Source: Ignavibacteriales bacterium
GTDB lineage: Bacteria > Bacteroidota > Ignavibacteria > Ignavibacteriales > Ignavibacteriaceae
Direction of reading: 5' to 3'
Length of the DNA stretch: 64,000 nt
NCBI GenBank assembly: GCA_016714125.1
Contig: JADJNX010000005.1
Location: 200,156-264,155 of the forward strand
A program made the position numbers and the translations under genes. The notes under the pieces are model-generated. The model ran no database searches, was not told the DNA's origin, and worked only from the letters and a program-made list of their open reading frames with translations. Shown here one piece after another: positions 21,727 to 31,590 of this stretch. Each line of letters starts with the position of its first letter. Within the stretch, counting starts at the first letter, position 1.

Positions 21727-23194
21727 AATGCTCCTTGGTAAAATTGAAATCGACTTTTGTAGGGTACTCTCCTGAAAAACAAGCAGTACAATAATCGTCA
21801 GGGTTATCTTCTTTTACTGCCTCTTGCAGATCAGCAATTGTGAGATAACTCAATGAATCCACTCCAATATAATCTTTAATGGCATCCAAATTCCCTTCCA
21901 TTTTAAATGCAATTAACTCCTCTTTAGATGGAAAATCCATGCCATAATAACATGAGTGCATAATAGGAGGAGAGGAAATTCTGAAATGAATTTCTTTGGG
22001 ACCGGCTTCTCTGATCAGGCTGATCAACTGTTTTGAGGTTGTTCCTCTAACGATTGAATCATCCACAACAACCACTATTTTGTCTTTTAAGACACCTTTT
22101 ACAGGATTAAACTTGATTTTGACCCTCATCTCACGGTTTTCCTGCCCGGGTTCAATAAAAGTCCGTCCAATATAATGACTTCGCAGAAGTCCAATTTCAA
22201 ATCTCGCATCCACCCCCATTTTTTCAAGTTCTCTGGCATATCCAAGAGCTGCAGTATTTGAACTGTCGGGGACACTCATCACAATAACTTTTTCGTCAGG
22301 ATTAATTGGAATTACAGGATACCTTTTGGCGAGTATTTTTCCGAGGCGTCTTCTGATTTTGTCAACATAATGTCCAAAAATCATACTGTCAGGGCGTGAA
22401 AAATAGATGTATTCAAATATACACTGTTTTTTTTCACCGTTCTTCCCTTCCAGGGCTCTGGATTCAAGGTCGGTGTCATTTTCAATCAACGGGATCACAA
22501 CTACTTCACCGGGTTCAATATCTCTGATATATTGAGCGGAAATAATGTCAAATGCACATGTTTCAGATGCAACAACATAAGAATCACCCAGTTTGCCAAG
22601 ACAAAGTGGTCTAAAACCCAGCTTGTCTCTTCCGGCAACCAAATACTTGTCAGTCAAAATTACGACAGAAAAAGCCCCTTCAAGATAGTTGAGTGCTTCA
22701 ACAATCTGATCAATTTGACTCTCTTTTTTACTTTTAGCTATAAGATGGAGAATTACTTCCGTATCTGAAGTGGTCTGAAAAATCGAACCTTCTCCTTCAA
22801 GCCATTTACGAAGTTTTGTGTCGTTTGTTAAATTGCCATTGTGTGCAACTGCCAGATTACCGGAGTGATAGTTGACAACAAATGGTTGAATGTTTTTCCG
22901 TGAATTGGAAGAACCGGTGGTTGAATAGCGGTTGTGACCAATGGATGCATTACCTTGAAGTTGTGGTTGCCATTCGTCAAAATCATCAAAAACTTCGGAG
23001 ACAAGTCCCTCGCCCTTAATTATTCTGAATACATCCTTGCCATTTTCCTGATCATGTGTAACCATACCGGAAGCTTCTTGTCCACGGTGTTGAAGTGCGT
23101 GAAGCCCATAGTAAGTCATCATAGCGGCATTTTTGTGATTTGATATTCCAAAAATTCCGCAAAAACATTTAGTTCTGCTTATAGTTATTTCCAT
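21716..23194 (-). CDS. purF: Amidophosphoribosyltransferase
   Basis: First committed step of purine synthesis: glutamine plus PRPP to phosphoribosylamine. Complete, 492 residues. Eleven residues precede CGIFGI, so Cys12 would become the N-terminal nucleophile after propeptide cleavage. The Ntn glutaminase domain (HNRYSTTG, AHNGNLTN) is followed by the phosphoribosyltransferase domain with VVVVDDSIVRGTTS. Cysteines in KKQCIFEY, HSCYYGMD and DDYCTACFSG match the four ligands of the [4Fe-4S] cluster of the Bacillus-type enzyme, which makes it oxygen-sensitive. It ends 11 bp inside the subtilisin gene. Confidence 0.96.
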   Translation of the reverse strand: MEITISRTKCFCGIFGISNHKNAAMMTYYGLHALQHRGQEASGMVTHDQENGKDVFRIIKGEGLVSEVFDDFDEWQPQLQGNASIGHNRYSTTGSSNSRKNIQPFVVNYHSGNLAVAHNGNLTNDTKLRKWLEGEGSIFQTTSDTEVILHLIAKSKKESQIDQIVEALNYLEGAFSVVILTDKYLVAGRDKLGFRPLCLGKLGDSYVVASETCAFDIISAQYIRDIEPGEVVVIPLIENDTDLESRALEGKNGEKKQCIFEYIYFSRPDSMIFGHYVDKIRRRLGKILAKRYPVIPINPDEKVIVMSVPDSSNTAALGYARELEKMGVDARFEIGLLRSHYIGRTFIEPGQENREMRVKIKFNPVKGVLKDKIVVVVDDSIVRGTTSKQLISLIREAGPKEIHFRISSPPIMHSCYYGMDFPSKEELIAFKMEGNLDAIKDYIGVDSLSYLTIADLQEAVKEDNPDDYCTACFSGEYPTKVDFNFTKEHYEV

Positions 23195-23312
23195 CGAAGT
23201 ATAATTTATTAGGGGATAACAAATTTATTAAATAAGAAGTAGGAATAAACGGTACAATGATAAGGCTGGTTGATTATTTCGGGGTGAAATCCCCTCAAAC
23301 TGAAGAAAAGAA

Positions 23313-23388
23313 TGGTCGGAACGGCGGGATTTGAACCCGCGACCCTACTACCCCAAAGTAGTGCGCTACCGGGCTGCGCTACGTTCCG
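23313..23388 (-). tRNA. tRNA-Pro (anticodon GGG)
   Basis: Read on the minus strand, the 7-bp acceptor stem CGGAACG pairs with CGTTCCG. The D-arm is GCGC-AGCCCGGTA-GCGC. The anticodon stem CTACT/AGTAG encloses the 7-nt loop TTGGGGT with anticodon GGG, and the T-arm is GCGGG-TTCAAAT-CCCGC. A73 and an encoded CCA end the gene at 23313-23316. All stems are fully paired. It reads proline codons CCC and CCU. It lies between merR and purF; I see no integration footprint at its 3' end. Confidence 0.95.
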
Positions 23389-23392
23389 AACA

Positions 23393-23827
23393 TTAAAGTT
23401 TTGACTTAAGGATTTCCAAAAAGGTTTTTATTTCAACGAGGTCTTTATAAAGTTCTGATCTCTCTTCAGTAACTTCTTTTTCAGTCTCCAGATCCAGATT
23501 AAGATTCTCTTCCGAGAGTTCATCATCGGTGTTATGAAGTTCGTCTCTGCTGATATCTTCCAGTGTGGGAATTTTACCTTTATACTGGTCGATTAACACT
23601 TTTTTGGCACCTTCAATGGTATATTTTTGGTCACGCAACAGACTTTTAATAAAGAGGATCAGTTCAATCTCTTTATTTGTATATATCCTGTTGCCGGCCC
23701 TGTTTTTTTGTGGCCTGAGTTGCTCAAAAACATTTTCCCAGAAACGAAGAACATATTGTTCAACTTCTGTGATTTTACTTACTTCACTAATGGAATAGTA
23801 AAGTTTCTTAATGTTAAAATCTTTCAT
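23393..23827 (-). CDS. MerR-family transcriptional regulator
   Basis: DNA-binding regulator of 144 residues. The N-terminal winged helix-turn-helix of MerR type is seen in YYSISEVSKITEVEQYVLRFWE, followed by the wing NRIYTNKEIELILFIKSLL. The C-terminal half is a glutamate-rich coiled coil for dimerisation. It lacks the metal-binding cysteines of MerR, CueR and ZntR, so the effector is unknown. Possibly it is a constitutive nucleoid or stress regulator, as in similar proteins of this phylum. It lies 5 bp upstream of the tRNA-Pro gene on the same strand. Confidence 0.85.
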   Translation of the reverse strand: MKDFNIKKLYYSISEVSKITEVEQYVLRFWENVFEQLRPQKNRAGNRIYTNKEIELILFIKSLLRDQKYTIEGAKKVLIDQYKGKIPTLEDISRDELHNTDDELSEENLNLDLETEKEVTEERSELYKDLVEIKTFLEILKSKL

Positions 23828-23894
23828 CAGAACCGTAAAAAATTAGATTACAAATGTATGAAATAAGTTAAACTCTGCAAAGAAGAGCAACTCG

Positions 23895-24575
23895 TTAACT
23901 GTTTTCTTTTATGATTATTTCGAGAATTTCGGAAAAATCATTCAGCTCATAATCGGCATAGTGAAACGGGGTGTTAAATGTATCGCCATATTTGGCAAAA
24001 GCTGTTTTGATTCCTACATTAGATGCTCCAACGATATCTCTTTCCGCCCAATCCCCAACCATTACGGCTTCTTCCGGTTTAACACCCAATTTTTTAAGTA
24101 TAGCCATAAAGGGAACAGGACTCGGTTTTCTCTCTCCTGTATCATCAAAAGTGACCACTTCATCAAAAATATGATGAAAATTTAGGTATGCCAATCGAAG
24201 CCAGGCTTCTTTGCTTGGGGCATCAGAAAGTATGCCAAGTTTGATCCCCATCTTAGCCAACTGGTTTAAGCTGGAATAGACATGTGGGTATGGGATTAGG
24301 TTAGCCTCTCTGGCCTTTCTGTAGGCAACAATCCCGGAACTTAATATTTTATGATTGATCATTCCAAGTTGTTGCGTAAGGAAAAGATCAAATACCTGCT
24401 GATACTCAATCCCTTGTTCCTTGTAGATTTTATCAATTTCAGCCGAAGCCTCTGTTAAACTCAACTGCAAACCGGCATCAATCATCGCCGTCAGGGCTGC
24501 TTCAATTGAAAGCCTTTTCATTTTCATAAAATCAACAAGTGTATTGTCAAGATCAAAGATCACGGCTTTAATCAT
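23895..24575 (-). CDS. HAD-superfamily hydrolase
   Basis: Phosphatase of HAD subfamily I, 226 residues. Motif I is DLDNTL at residues 8-13 (first Asp the nucleophile). A helical cap spans about 18-90, motif II is GILSDA, motif III is the Lys of GERKPSP, and motif IV is VGDWAERDIVGA. It resembles pyrophosphatase/phosphoglycolate-phosphatase-type HADs, but the substrate cannot be assigned. Its start overlaps the end of aroQ by eight bases, so it is co-translated with it; no shikimate-pathway HAD is required, so the link may be only positional. Confidence 0.85.
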   Translation of the reverse strand: MIKAVIFDLDNTLVDFMKMKRLSIEAALTAMIDAGLQLSLTEASAEIDKIYKEQGIEYQQVFDLFLTQQLGMINHKILSSGIVAYRKAREANLIPYPHVYSSLNQLAKMGIKLGILSDAPSKEAWLRLAYLNFHHIFDEVVTFDDTGERKPSPVPFMAILKKLGVKPEEAVMVGDWAERDIVGASNVGIKTAFAKYGDTFNTPFHYADYELNDFSEILEIIIKENS

Positions 24576-25011
24576 TTTTAATTCCTTTATTTAGACTTTC
24601 TTTGATTAGTTCAACTGCTGCTATGTATCCAAGTTCTTTAAATCCTGATAAATATCCATCACACGCCGAAGCTGTGATTAATGACTGTCTAAAATCTTCT
24701 CTTTTGGCAAGGTGTGAAAGATGAACTTCCACCTTAAAATTCTTAAACAACTCAAGTGAATCTCTGATTACGATTGAAGTATGAGCATAACCACCGGGAT
24801 TGATGATCAGGTGACCTCCGCCATTTCTTAATGACTGAATCTTTTCGACAATTTCACCTTCGATATTGCTCTGAAAAAAATCAAATGAAATTTCAGGATA
24901 TCTTCCGCACAAAATTTTTTCGATCTGTTCAAGTGTTAACGATCCATAATTGGAATTGTCTCTCTCTCCCAGCAGGTTCAGATTTGCACCGTGGATAACA
25001 GAAATTTTCAT
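24568..25011 (-). CDS. aroQ: 3-dehydroquinate dehydratase, type II
   Basis: Third step of the shikimate pathway, dodecameric flavodoxin-like enzyme. HGANLNLLGERD at residues 7-18 and the catalytic Tyr of SNYGSL are in place, as are FFQSNIEGEIVEKIQ, IINPGGYAHTS (substrate Asn and catalytic His) and EVHLSHLAKREDFR. Length 147, normal. The start overlaps the stop of the upstream hypothetical gene by four bases. Confidence 0.94.
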   Translation of the reverse strand: MKISVIHGANLNLLGERDNSNYGSLTLEQIEKILCGRYPEISFDFFQSNIEGEIVEKIQSLRNGGGHLIINPGGYAHTSIVIRDSLELFKNFKVEVHLSHLAKREDFRQSLITASACDGYLSGFKELGYIAAVELIKESLNKGIKND

Positions 25012-25280
25012 TTTGGCTCCGCCATTGAATCTATAAACTCTCTAACTTTTGGAGAAACATATATTGAATCTATGCCTAAATCCTTTAAGGCTGATGCAAG
25101 AATGTTTGCCCGGCGTTGATCGTTTGCATTTTTATTAATTACAACAACCTTCGATTCGTTCAGGATGCAATACCCGCCTCTAAAATCACCTTTCTCAAAT
25201 CTTACCGTTGCACCAAGCTGATAGGCAAGGTCTTTGAGCTCGTTGATTAAAGATTCCAGTTCTTTTTCTTTTATTTTCAT
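25008..25280 (-). CDS. Conserved hypothetical, 90 residues
   Basis: A soluble, charged protein with a predicted N-terminal helix (KIKEKELESLINELKDLAYQLG), then TVRFEKGDFRGGYC, a beta strand KVVVINKN and a C-terminal helix. No signal peptide or membrane helix. One Cys in GGYC. It is first in a small operon with aroQ and the HAD gene (4-bp overlap with aroQ) and faces the ppx gene across a 96-bp divergent promoter region. I do not recognise its function. Confidence 0.7.
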   Translation of the reverse strand: MKIKEKELESLINELKDLAYQLGATVRFEKGDFRGGYCILNESKVVVINKNANDQRRANILASALKDLGIDSIYVSPKVREFIDSMAEPK

Positions 25281-25376
25281 ATAGAAAGTATTTAAATCAA
25301 AAACTTCAGAAAAGGTTAATAAATTGTGTAAATATAATAATTTAGATATTCCAATTTCAAAAAATAAGAAAAATAT

Positions 25377-26302
25377 ATGAATATTGCCTCAATCGATACA
25401 GGAACAAATACGATTCTGCTTCTCATTGCGACGCCGGTGGGATCAAATTCAATTATTAAATTAACAGAAATCCATAATATGCCCCGCCTTGGCGAAGATG
25501 TTGCAAAATCAGGTCTAATCAAGGAGGAAAAAATAGTTGAATTGTGCAGGATTTACAACGAATACAAAGATGTCTGTAAACAACACAATGTTGCGAAAAT
25601 TCTCGCCTGCGGAACCAATGTTTTCAGAATAGCAAAAAATACTCCTGAAGTAATCAGAAGAGTCAAATATGAGACAGGAATTGACTTAAGGATAATATCG
25701 GGTGAAGAAGAGGCTGAATCATCTTTTTTGGGTGCTACCGCTGATTTCGATAAAAAACAAAACATTGCGGTAATAGATATTGGCGGAGGAAGTACTGAAA
25801 TAACCTGCAAAAACAACAATAAACTACTTTTCAGAAAAGTTTTACAACAGGTGTTGTTACCTTGAGGGAAAAATTTGTAGATAAAGATTCTCTCTCTAAA
25901 TCAAACCTCGAAGGACTCTCAGATTTTTGTGAAGACTACTTTTCTGAACTGGAAAGTGTTCGTGGAATGTCAGATTATTCGATATCGATAGCCGGTACAC
26001 CAACAACTCTATTTTCACTTTATAACGGATACACAGAATTTAAGGGTGAATTAATCCATAAACATCATCTATCAATCAAAAACATTGACGAAGTTGTTAG
26101 CGGATTTGTCGATTTGCCATTTGTCGATTACACAAAATATGGTAAAATTATCAAGGGCAGAGAAGATCTAATGGGGGCAGGTGCCATTATCCTCAAGACA
26201 GTATTGAAAAAACTGGGTCTTGAGAGAACAACAATTTCAGTTACCGGACTCAGATATGGACTTATTCTGAACAACCTGGCTCAGAATCCTGAATCCATTT
26301 AA
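25377..26302 (+). CDS. Ppx/GppA-type exopolyphosphatase, frame-shifted
   Basis: Actin-like ATPase-fold phosphatase acting on polyphosphate or pppGpp. The phosphate-1 motif is IDTGTNTILLLI at residues 5-16. CGTNVFRIAKN, ISGEEEAESSFLG and the phosphate-2 motif VIDIGGGSTEI follow. After the break at about 25845, TTGVVTLREKF, IAGTPTTL and the C-terminal VTGLRYGLI region complete it. It lacks the extra C-terminal HD domain of long Ppx, so it is the short, single-module form of about 308 residues. The single frame break looks like an indel in AAAAGTTTTACAAC. The gene stands alone, divergent from the aroQ unit. Confidence 0.85.
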
Positions 26303-26321
26303 GCAAACAGTTCTCAATACT

Positions 26322-27949
26322 TCAGGACTTTTGATAGGTATTTTGAATAAGAGTATCTTCCGGTGTTTTTGAATTATCCGGTGTTGGATAATCCAAAGTA
26401 TAGTGTAATCCCCTGCTCTCTTTTCGTAACAATGCTGATTTTACAATCAGATAACCCGATGTCACCAGGTTTCTCAACTCAATTAAGGAATCAAAAACCT
26501 TGGTTATCTTGTAAAATTCTTCAATTTCATTATAAAGAAGGTTAATTCTTCGGGAAGCAAACTCCAACCGCAGATTAGATCTTACGATACCAACATAATC
26601 TGACATAAGTTGTTTTAACTCCCGCACACCATGAGTTATAAGCACCTTTTCATCCGCAGACAAAGTGCCTGAATCATCCCAGTCCGGAATATCTTCATGA
26701 CAAACAGGAAAATCTTTTATGTTTTTCTTGATATCATCTGCTGCTCTTTGAGCAAAAACAAGCGCTTCAAGAAGTGAATTGCTCGCAAGTCTGTTTGCAC
26801 CGTGAACTCCTGTAATTGAAACTTCGCCAACTGCATAAAGTCCGGTTAGCGATGAACGGGAAAATTCGTCAACAACCACACCACCACAAATATAATGTGC
26901 AGCTGGAACAACCGGAATAAATTCATTCGTGATATCAATTCCCTTGTTTAGACAATTAGCATATATATTTGGAAAATGATCGATAATATCAGCTTTTTGT
27001 TTGTGGGTTACATCAAGAAATACATACTCATCACCCCTTTTTTCATCTCAGTATCGATTGCACGGGCAACGATATCTCTTGGGGCAAGTTCTTTCCTGGT
27101 ATCATATTTCGCCATAAATGCTTCACCGGAGGAATTTCTGAGAATACCTCCAAAACCTCTCACAGCTTCAGAAATGAGGAATGAATGACTTGATTTGCTT
27201 CCCGGATTTGGATCGTAAAATGAAGTGGGATGAAACTGGATAAACTCCATGTTCCCCATTTTTGCACCGGCTCTGTAAGCCATCGCAAAACCATCACCGG
27301 TTGCGATTGGTGGATTTGTGGTATGGTAATAAACCTGTCCAATCCCGCCGGTAGCGAGAATGGTTGCTCGCGATGTAATTTTAATCACATGTTCTGACTC
27401 ATTCTCGAGTACATATGCCCCCCAACAATGACGACTGGAAATAGGGAGATGTTTTAATCCTGTGACATTATGTTCGGTTATAAGATCAATCGCAAGGGTG
27501 TTTTCGATAATTCTGATGTTTGGGCTTTTACTGGCTTTTTCAATTAGTGCCCTCTCAACCTCCTTCCCTGTCAGATCTTTTGCATGAACAATTCTATTGA
27601 ATGAGTGTCCACCCTCCCTTACGAGGTCAAGTTTTCCATCTTTTAGTGTAAATCCGGTCCCAATATCGATAAGCTCGTTAATTTTCCCGGGACCCTCTTT
27701 AACGAGAATTTCAACTGTTTTTTCGTTACACAAGCCTGCACCTGCTATCAGGGTATCTTTTATATGATTTGCAAATGTATCGTTGGGATCGAGAACGGAG
27801 GCTATTCCTCCTTGAGCATAATTGGTATTTGACTCGCTTTTCTCTTTTTTTGTAACCAAAACCACATCTGCAAATTCTGATATTTTAATCGCACTGTATA
27901 ACCCTGCGATTCCACTCCCGATTACCAATACATCAGTTTTATGAAACAT
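26322..27949 (-). CDS. nadB: L-aspartate oxidase, frame-shifted
   Basis: FAD enzyme making iminoaspartate, first step of de novo NAD synthesis. Dinucleotide-binding VIGSGIAGLYSAI is at residues 9-21. NYAQGGIASV, REGGHSFNRIVHAKDLTG, ILATGGIGQVY, FIQFHPTSF and, beyond the break, GLYAVGEVSITGVHGANRLASNSLLEALVF are all NadB signatures. A frame break near 27015 separates the two ORFs; the in-between sequence restores DVTHKQKADIIDHFPNIY and HYICGGVVVDEF. Restored length about 540. nadA and nadC are not in the window. Confidence 0.94.
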
Positions 27950-27957
27950 TAAACGCC

Positions 27958-28665
27958 TTATTTATCAAATGATAAAAAATTAACAAGCAAAAAAGCCACT
28001 GCAACCAAAAGCAGGAAAACTTTGATTGAGATGAAGATCGAAAAGATTTTTCCGGATCCCAGCCTGTAGTATAATATTGAAGAGAGTGTTATTGTCCAAA
28101 CAATAAAAGCAGTCTCAAGAATTACAAAAATAACACCAAACATTTGTTTAAAATCGAGTGGTGAGGGTGAATGGCTGAAAAGGAATTCGCCGTAGATAAT
28201 AATTTCGAAAAAGATTAGAATTGCGGCACTTAAAGCTATTGGTGCCAGGGCGTAGCTGAGCCCTGATGTTAAATCACGCCATCTCACTCCGGCTGAACGG
28301 ATTCCAGTTGTTTTTAAGAGGATAAGGGGGAGAAAAAGAGCAAAACCCAAAAGAAGCAGAAATTGGATATACCCTGTCAACATTTTCTCACCTGTATATC
28401 CGAAAAAGTGAAAAGAGAAGAAAATGGCGATGAAGTATATTTTTATCATTGCAAAAACGAGAAAAAAAGAACTAAAGTTCTTGTTCTCTGAATAAATGAT
28501 TTTGTCGAATGTCTCGCCCGGTTCATCTACCAGACCTGAAAGAGTGCTTCCAAGATCGATGTTGGCAACTTTATCACGGAGAAAAAATCCGCATTTTTTA
28601 CATTCGAAGTTAAAACGGGATTGTTCTAATCCACACTTCGGGCAGGATGTTTTGTTGGGTATCAT
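27958..28665 (-). CDS. Zinc-ribbon plus Yip1-like membrane protein
   Basis: A 235-residue protein. An N-terminal zinc ribbon (CPKCG at 8-12 and CKKCG at 22-26) is followed by five hydrophobic helices from about residue 68. DLTSGLSYALAPIAL within the membrane part is the pattern of Yip1-domain proteins. Function unknown; related proteins are poorly studied membrane proteins of Bacteroidota and Chlorobi. It sits 8 bp from nadB and 5 bp from the DUF5683 gene, all on one strand, so it is probably in the par operon. Intact. Confidence 0.65.
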   Translation of the reverse strand: MIPNKTSCPKCGLEQSRFNFECKKCGFFLRDKVANIDLGSTLSGLVDEPGETFDKIIYSENKNFSSFFLVFAMIKIYFIAIFFSFHFFGYTGEKMLTGYIQFLLLLGFALFLPLILLKTTGIRSAGVRWRDLTSGLSYALAPIALSAAILIFFEIIIYGEFLFSHSPSPLDFKQMFGVIFVILETAFIVWTITLSSILYYRLGSGKIFSIFISIKVFLLLVAVAFLLVNFLSFDK

Positions 28666-28670
28666 GGCTG

Positions 28671-29222
28671 TCAGAATTTAATTTTGAGATTTAGCATTTT
28701 ACTTCCGGTGTTGAAGTCTTCTGATACATCAAAGTCGAAAAGACTGGCGTCGACATATGCATCAAGTAAGTTTGCTAAATAGGTAATTCCCATATAAATT
28801 ACAAATAAATCTCTTTGATCGCGATAAAAATCCCTTAAGCGGCGATAACTCTCGATAGAGAAAGAGGACTGTATATAAAGTGTCCTGTAGTCAGTGTAGT
28901 TGTTATCGTTAACGACATAATTGTAGATACACCATCCGAGTACTCCCCAGACAACCGGGATCTTCCAGTAAGTTTCATTATAATATTGTCCCCATCCCGG
29001 AAGGACAGCGCTTTTCCAAACAGCTGTCATTGGGTCTTTTGTAGGGATGTAAACACCCTCATTGTTTATCCTATCCATGGTAACTCCGGTGGGTCCCGCA
29101 GCTGGAATGGAATCCTGCTGAGTCGAATCCGGAGACTGTGCTATAATAGTAACACAGAAGAAGATTAGAACAAGTGCCAGGTTAATTATGATTTTTTTCA
29201 ATGATCTCAAACAATTCAACAA
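28671..29222 (-). CDS. DUF5683 exported/membrane protein
   Basis: A 183-residue protein with a signal peptide or N-terminal anchor (IIINLALVLIFFCVTIIAQ), then the DUF5683 core: KSAVLPGWGQYYNETYWKIPVVWGVLG, a second membrane stretch, and a C-terminal AYVDASLFDFDVSEDF. In related genomes this family lies next to parB, as here. Role unknown; suggested only by context to belong with chromosome partition or the cell envelope. The start given overlaps parB by 41 bp; an in-frame TTG (LKKIII) 21 bp further in is an alternative. Confidence 0.72.
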   Translation of the reverse strand: MLNCLRSLKKIIINLALVLIFFCVTIIAQSPDSTQQDSIPAAGPTGVTMDRINNEGVYIPTKDPMTAVWKSAVLPGWGQYYNETYWKIPVVWGVLGWCIYNYVVNDNNYTDYRTLYIQSSFSIESYRRLRDFYRDQRDLFVIYMGITYLANLLDAYVDASLFDFDVSEDFNTGSKMLNLKIKF

Positions 29223-30111
29223 GACGGTCTAACTCTTCATTGGAAAAGAACTGAATAACAATTTCTCCGGTTCCTTCATGTTTCTGAGAGCAGATCACCT
29301 TTGTGGCGAAAATCTTTCGTAAATAATCTTCAATCGAGTTAAGTGCAGAAGAAGATTTTGGTTTTGGCTTTTCGACTACTCTCACAGGTTTCATTTTTGC
29401 GGGATGAGTAAGTTTTTTGACCAGTTCCTCAACTTTGCGGACGGACATAGCTTCGTCGTTCATCTTCTGAAAAGCGTAAATTTGAGTGGCTTCATCAGGA
29501 AGATTGATTAAAGCTCTTGCATGACCTACTGTGATTTCATTTCTGATTAAAGCGTCTTTTATTCGATCCGGTAATTTGAGGAGACGGATTGAGTTGGCAA
29601 TTGTTGACCTGTTTTTTCCAACACGATCAGCAATCTCTTCCTGAGTAAGATCACATTCTTCCATTAATCTTTTATATGCCGTTGCTTCTTCAATAGGGTC
29701 GAGTTTTTCTCTTTGAATATTTTCAATGAGGGCCATTGCCAGCATCACTTCATCAGAAGAAACGACCATTATATATGCCGGGATTTCTGGGTAGCCAAGC
29801 TCTCTGAAAGCACGCAGTCTTCTCTCTCGGATATCAATTCATAAGAATTATCGGCTACTTTCCGAACAGTTACCGGTTGAATAAGTCCATTTGTGAGAAT
29901 CGATCGTTTTAAGTCTTCTGAGGGCTTCTCTGTCGAAATTGGTTCTGGGTTGAAATGGATTCGGCTTAATCTGCATTACAGACAGTTTTTTAATGGAATC
30001 TGAAGTTGCTTGACTCGCTGAACTTTCATCATTGTTTTCAAAGTCACTTTCATTCATTGTGCCCATTAAAGCCTCGAGACCACGTCCCAGACCCGATTTA
30101 ACTTTTGCCAT
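29182..30111 (-). CDS. parB: Chromosome-partition protein ParB, frame-shifted
   Basis: CTPase/DNA clamp that spreads from parS sites. The N-terminal ParA-activating peptide is KSGLGRGLEALMG. The ParB/Srx domain has IKPNPFQPR and, once restored, GERRLRA. The HTH domain shows LTQEEIADRVGKNRSTIANSIRLLKLP, and the C-terminal dimer domain ends the protein. Two frame breaks, near 29915 and 29840, lie in the CTP-binding region. Its start overlaps the parA stop by one base. Restored length about 310. I did not find a clear parS site by eye. Confidence 0.9.
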
Positions 30112-30878
30112 TATTTTTTACTATTCCTTCTTAAAAATTCCTGGGCGAGTTCTATATAGTTTTTTGCTCCACTTGAGAGTGCGTCATACATAAGAACCGG
30201 TTTCCCAAAACTGGGTGATTCTGATACCCTGACATTTCTATGAATCTTGGTTTTATAAACTTTGTCTTCAAAATATTTTCTGACTTCTTCCGCTACCAGA
30301 TCTGAAAGTTTTAATCTGCTATCATACATTGTGAGCAGAACACCTTCAATCGTCAGATGTTTATTAAATCTGTCTTTTACAAGCTTAATAGTATTTAGCA
30401 GTTGCCCTAATCCCTCAAGTGCAAAATATTCACATTGAACCGGTATTAAAACAGAGTCACTCGCGGTAAGTGCGTTTAAAGTAAGTATCCCTAGAGTTGG
30501 GGGGCAATCAATAAATACATAGTCGTATTTTAATCGGGCTTCTTTTAACCTGTCTTTAAGAACAAATTCCCTTCTTTCCATTCCAAGCAGTTCCACCTCA
30601 GCACCGACAAGATCGATTGTTGCCGGAATCAAATCAAGATACGGGATAACATCCTTCACTATTGTATCTGCAAACTTAACTTGTGATATCAAAAGATCAT
30701 AAATTGAAGGCTGAGTATTTTGGAAACTCAGGCCCGAAGATGAATTACCTTGCGGGTCTATATCAATTACAAGTATCTTTTTTTCTGCAACCGCAAGCGA
30801 AGCAGAAAGATTTATCGCAGTGGTAGTTTTACCAACTCCACCTTTCTGATTCGCTACGGATATTATTTTACCATGCAT
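30111..30878 (-). CDS. parA: Chromosome-partition ATPase ParA (Soj)
   Basis: Walker-type ATPase, 255 residues, complete. The deviant Walker A is KGGVGKTTT at residues 10-18, followed by DIDPQGNSSSG (A') and FIDCPPTLGILT (Walker B region). VQCEYFALEGLGQLLNTI and VRVSESPSFGKPV at the C-terminus are typical of chromosomal Soj/ParA. It binds DNA non-specifically and is stimulated by ParB to move chromosome origins. Directly coupled with parB downstream. Confidence 0.96.
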   Translation of the reverse strand: MHGKIISVANQKGGVGKTTTAINLSASLAVAEKKILVIDIDPQGNSSSGLSFQNTQPSIYDLLISQVKFADTIVKDVIPYLDLIPATIDLVGAEVELLGMERREFVLKDRLKEARLKYDYVFIDCPPTLGILTLNALTASDSVLIPVQCEYFALEGLGQLLNTIKLVKDRFNKHLTIEGVLLTMYDSRLKLSDLVAEEVRKYFEDKVYKTKIHRNVRVSESPSFGKPVLMYDALSSGAKNYIELAQEFLRRNSKK

Positions 30879-30911
30879 AAATTCTAATTCAATTCCGTTA
30901 TATCATAATGA

Positions 30912-31589
30912 CTAAAGTGTTATTTCCTGCCCAAAATTTAATACTGTACATCCCTGATTAACTGACTCAAGTTTTCGTTTGAAATCTTCAGGATCAGCTT
31001 CGATCACAGGAAAAGTGTTGTAATGGAGCGGAATAGCTATTTTTGGATTTACAAACTCAACTGCGATGACCGCGTCATCAATTCCCATCGTATAATTATC
31101 GCCGATTGGAAGGAGCATATAGTCGATCTTATTTAACTCGCCGATCAATTTCATATCAAGAAACAGTCCCGTATCACCGGTGTGATAAATTGTGAGCCCG
31201 TCAATTGTTAGAACTATACCAACAGGGTTTCCACCATATCTGCCATCAGGATAAACTGAACCATGGTGAGCGATTGTAAATTTTACTCTTCCAAACTCAA
31301 AATTATATCCGCCGCCAATATGCATTGTATGAACTCTGAGTCCTTCAGCCTCAAGAATATTGCCGAGTTCAAAATTACAAATCACAAGAGAATTACATCT
31401 TTTGGCTATTTCAATGGTATCACCAACATGATCGCCGTGAGCGTGTGTAAGGATGATATAGTCTGCCTCTACCTCTGAAGATTTGACAGTGGAGACAGGA
31501 TTTCCGTTAAGGAAAGGATCGATCAGGATTTTTAATCCGTTTTCAGTCGTTAGTTGACAGGCTGAATGCCCGAAATATCTTAGTTTCAT
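30912..31589 (-). CDS. UPF0173 metal-dependent hydrolase (MBL fold)
   Basis: A 225-residue metallo-beta-lactamase-fold protein of the UPF0173 (YtkL-like) group. Metal motif THAHGDHVGD at about residues 48-57, TIAHHGS, HTGDTGLF and the C-terminal PLHYNTFP are present. It starts MKLRYFGHSACQL, the family's usual opening. Physiological substrate unknown. Intact, one base after the GT2 gene on the same strand and 33 bp before parA. Confidence 0.88.
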   Translation of the reverse strand: MKLRYFGHSACQLTTENGLKILIDPFLNGNPVSTVKSSEVEADYIILTHAHGDHVGDTIEIAKRCNSLVICNFELGNILEAEGLRVHTMHIGGGYNFEFGRVKFTIAHHGSVYPDGRYGGNPVGIVLTIDGLTIYHTGDTGLFLDMKLIGELNKIDYMLLPIGDNYTMGIDDAVIAVEFVNPKIAIPLHYNTFPVIEADPEDFKRKLESVNQGCTVLNFGQEITL

Positions 31590-31590
31590 G

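Noticed and set aside
30881..30911. parS site near parAB
   Set aside because: No match to the TGTTTCACGTGAAACA-type palindrome was seen by eye in the gap or nearby.
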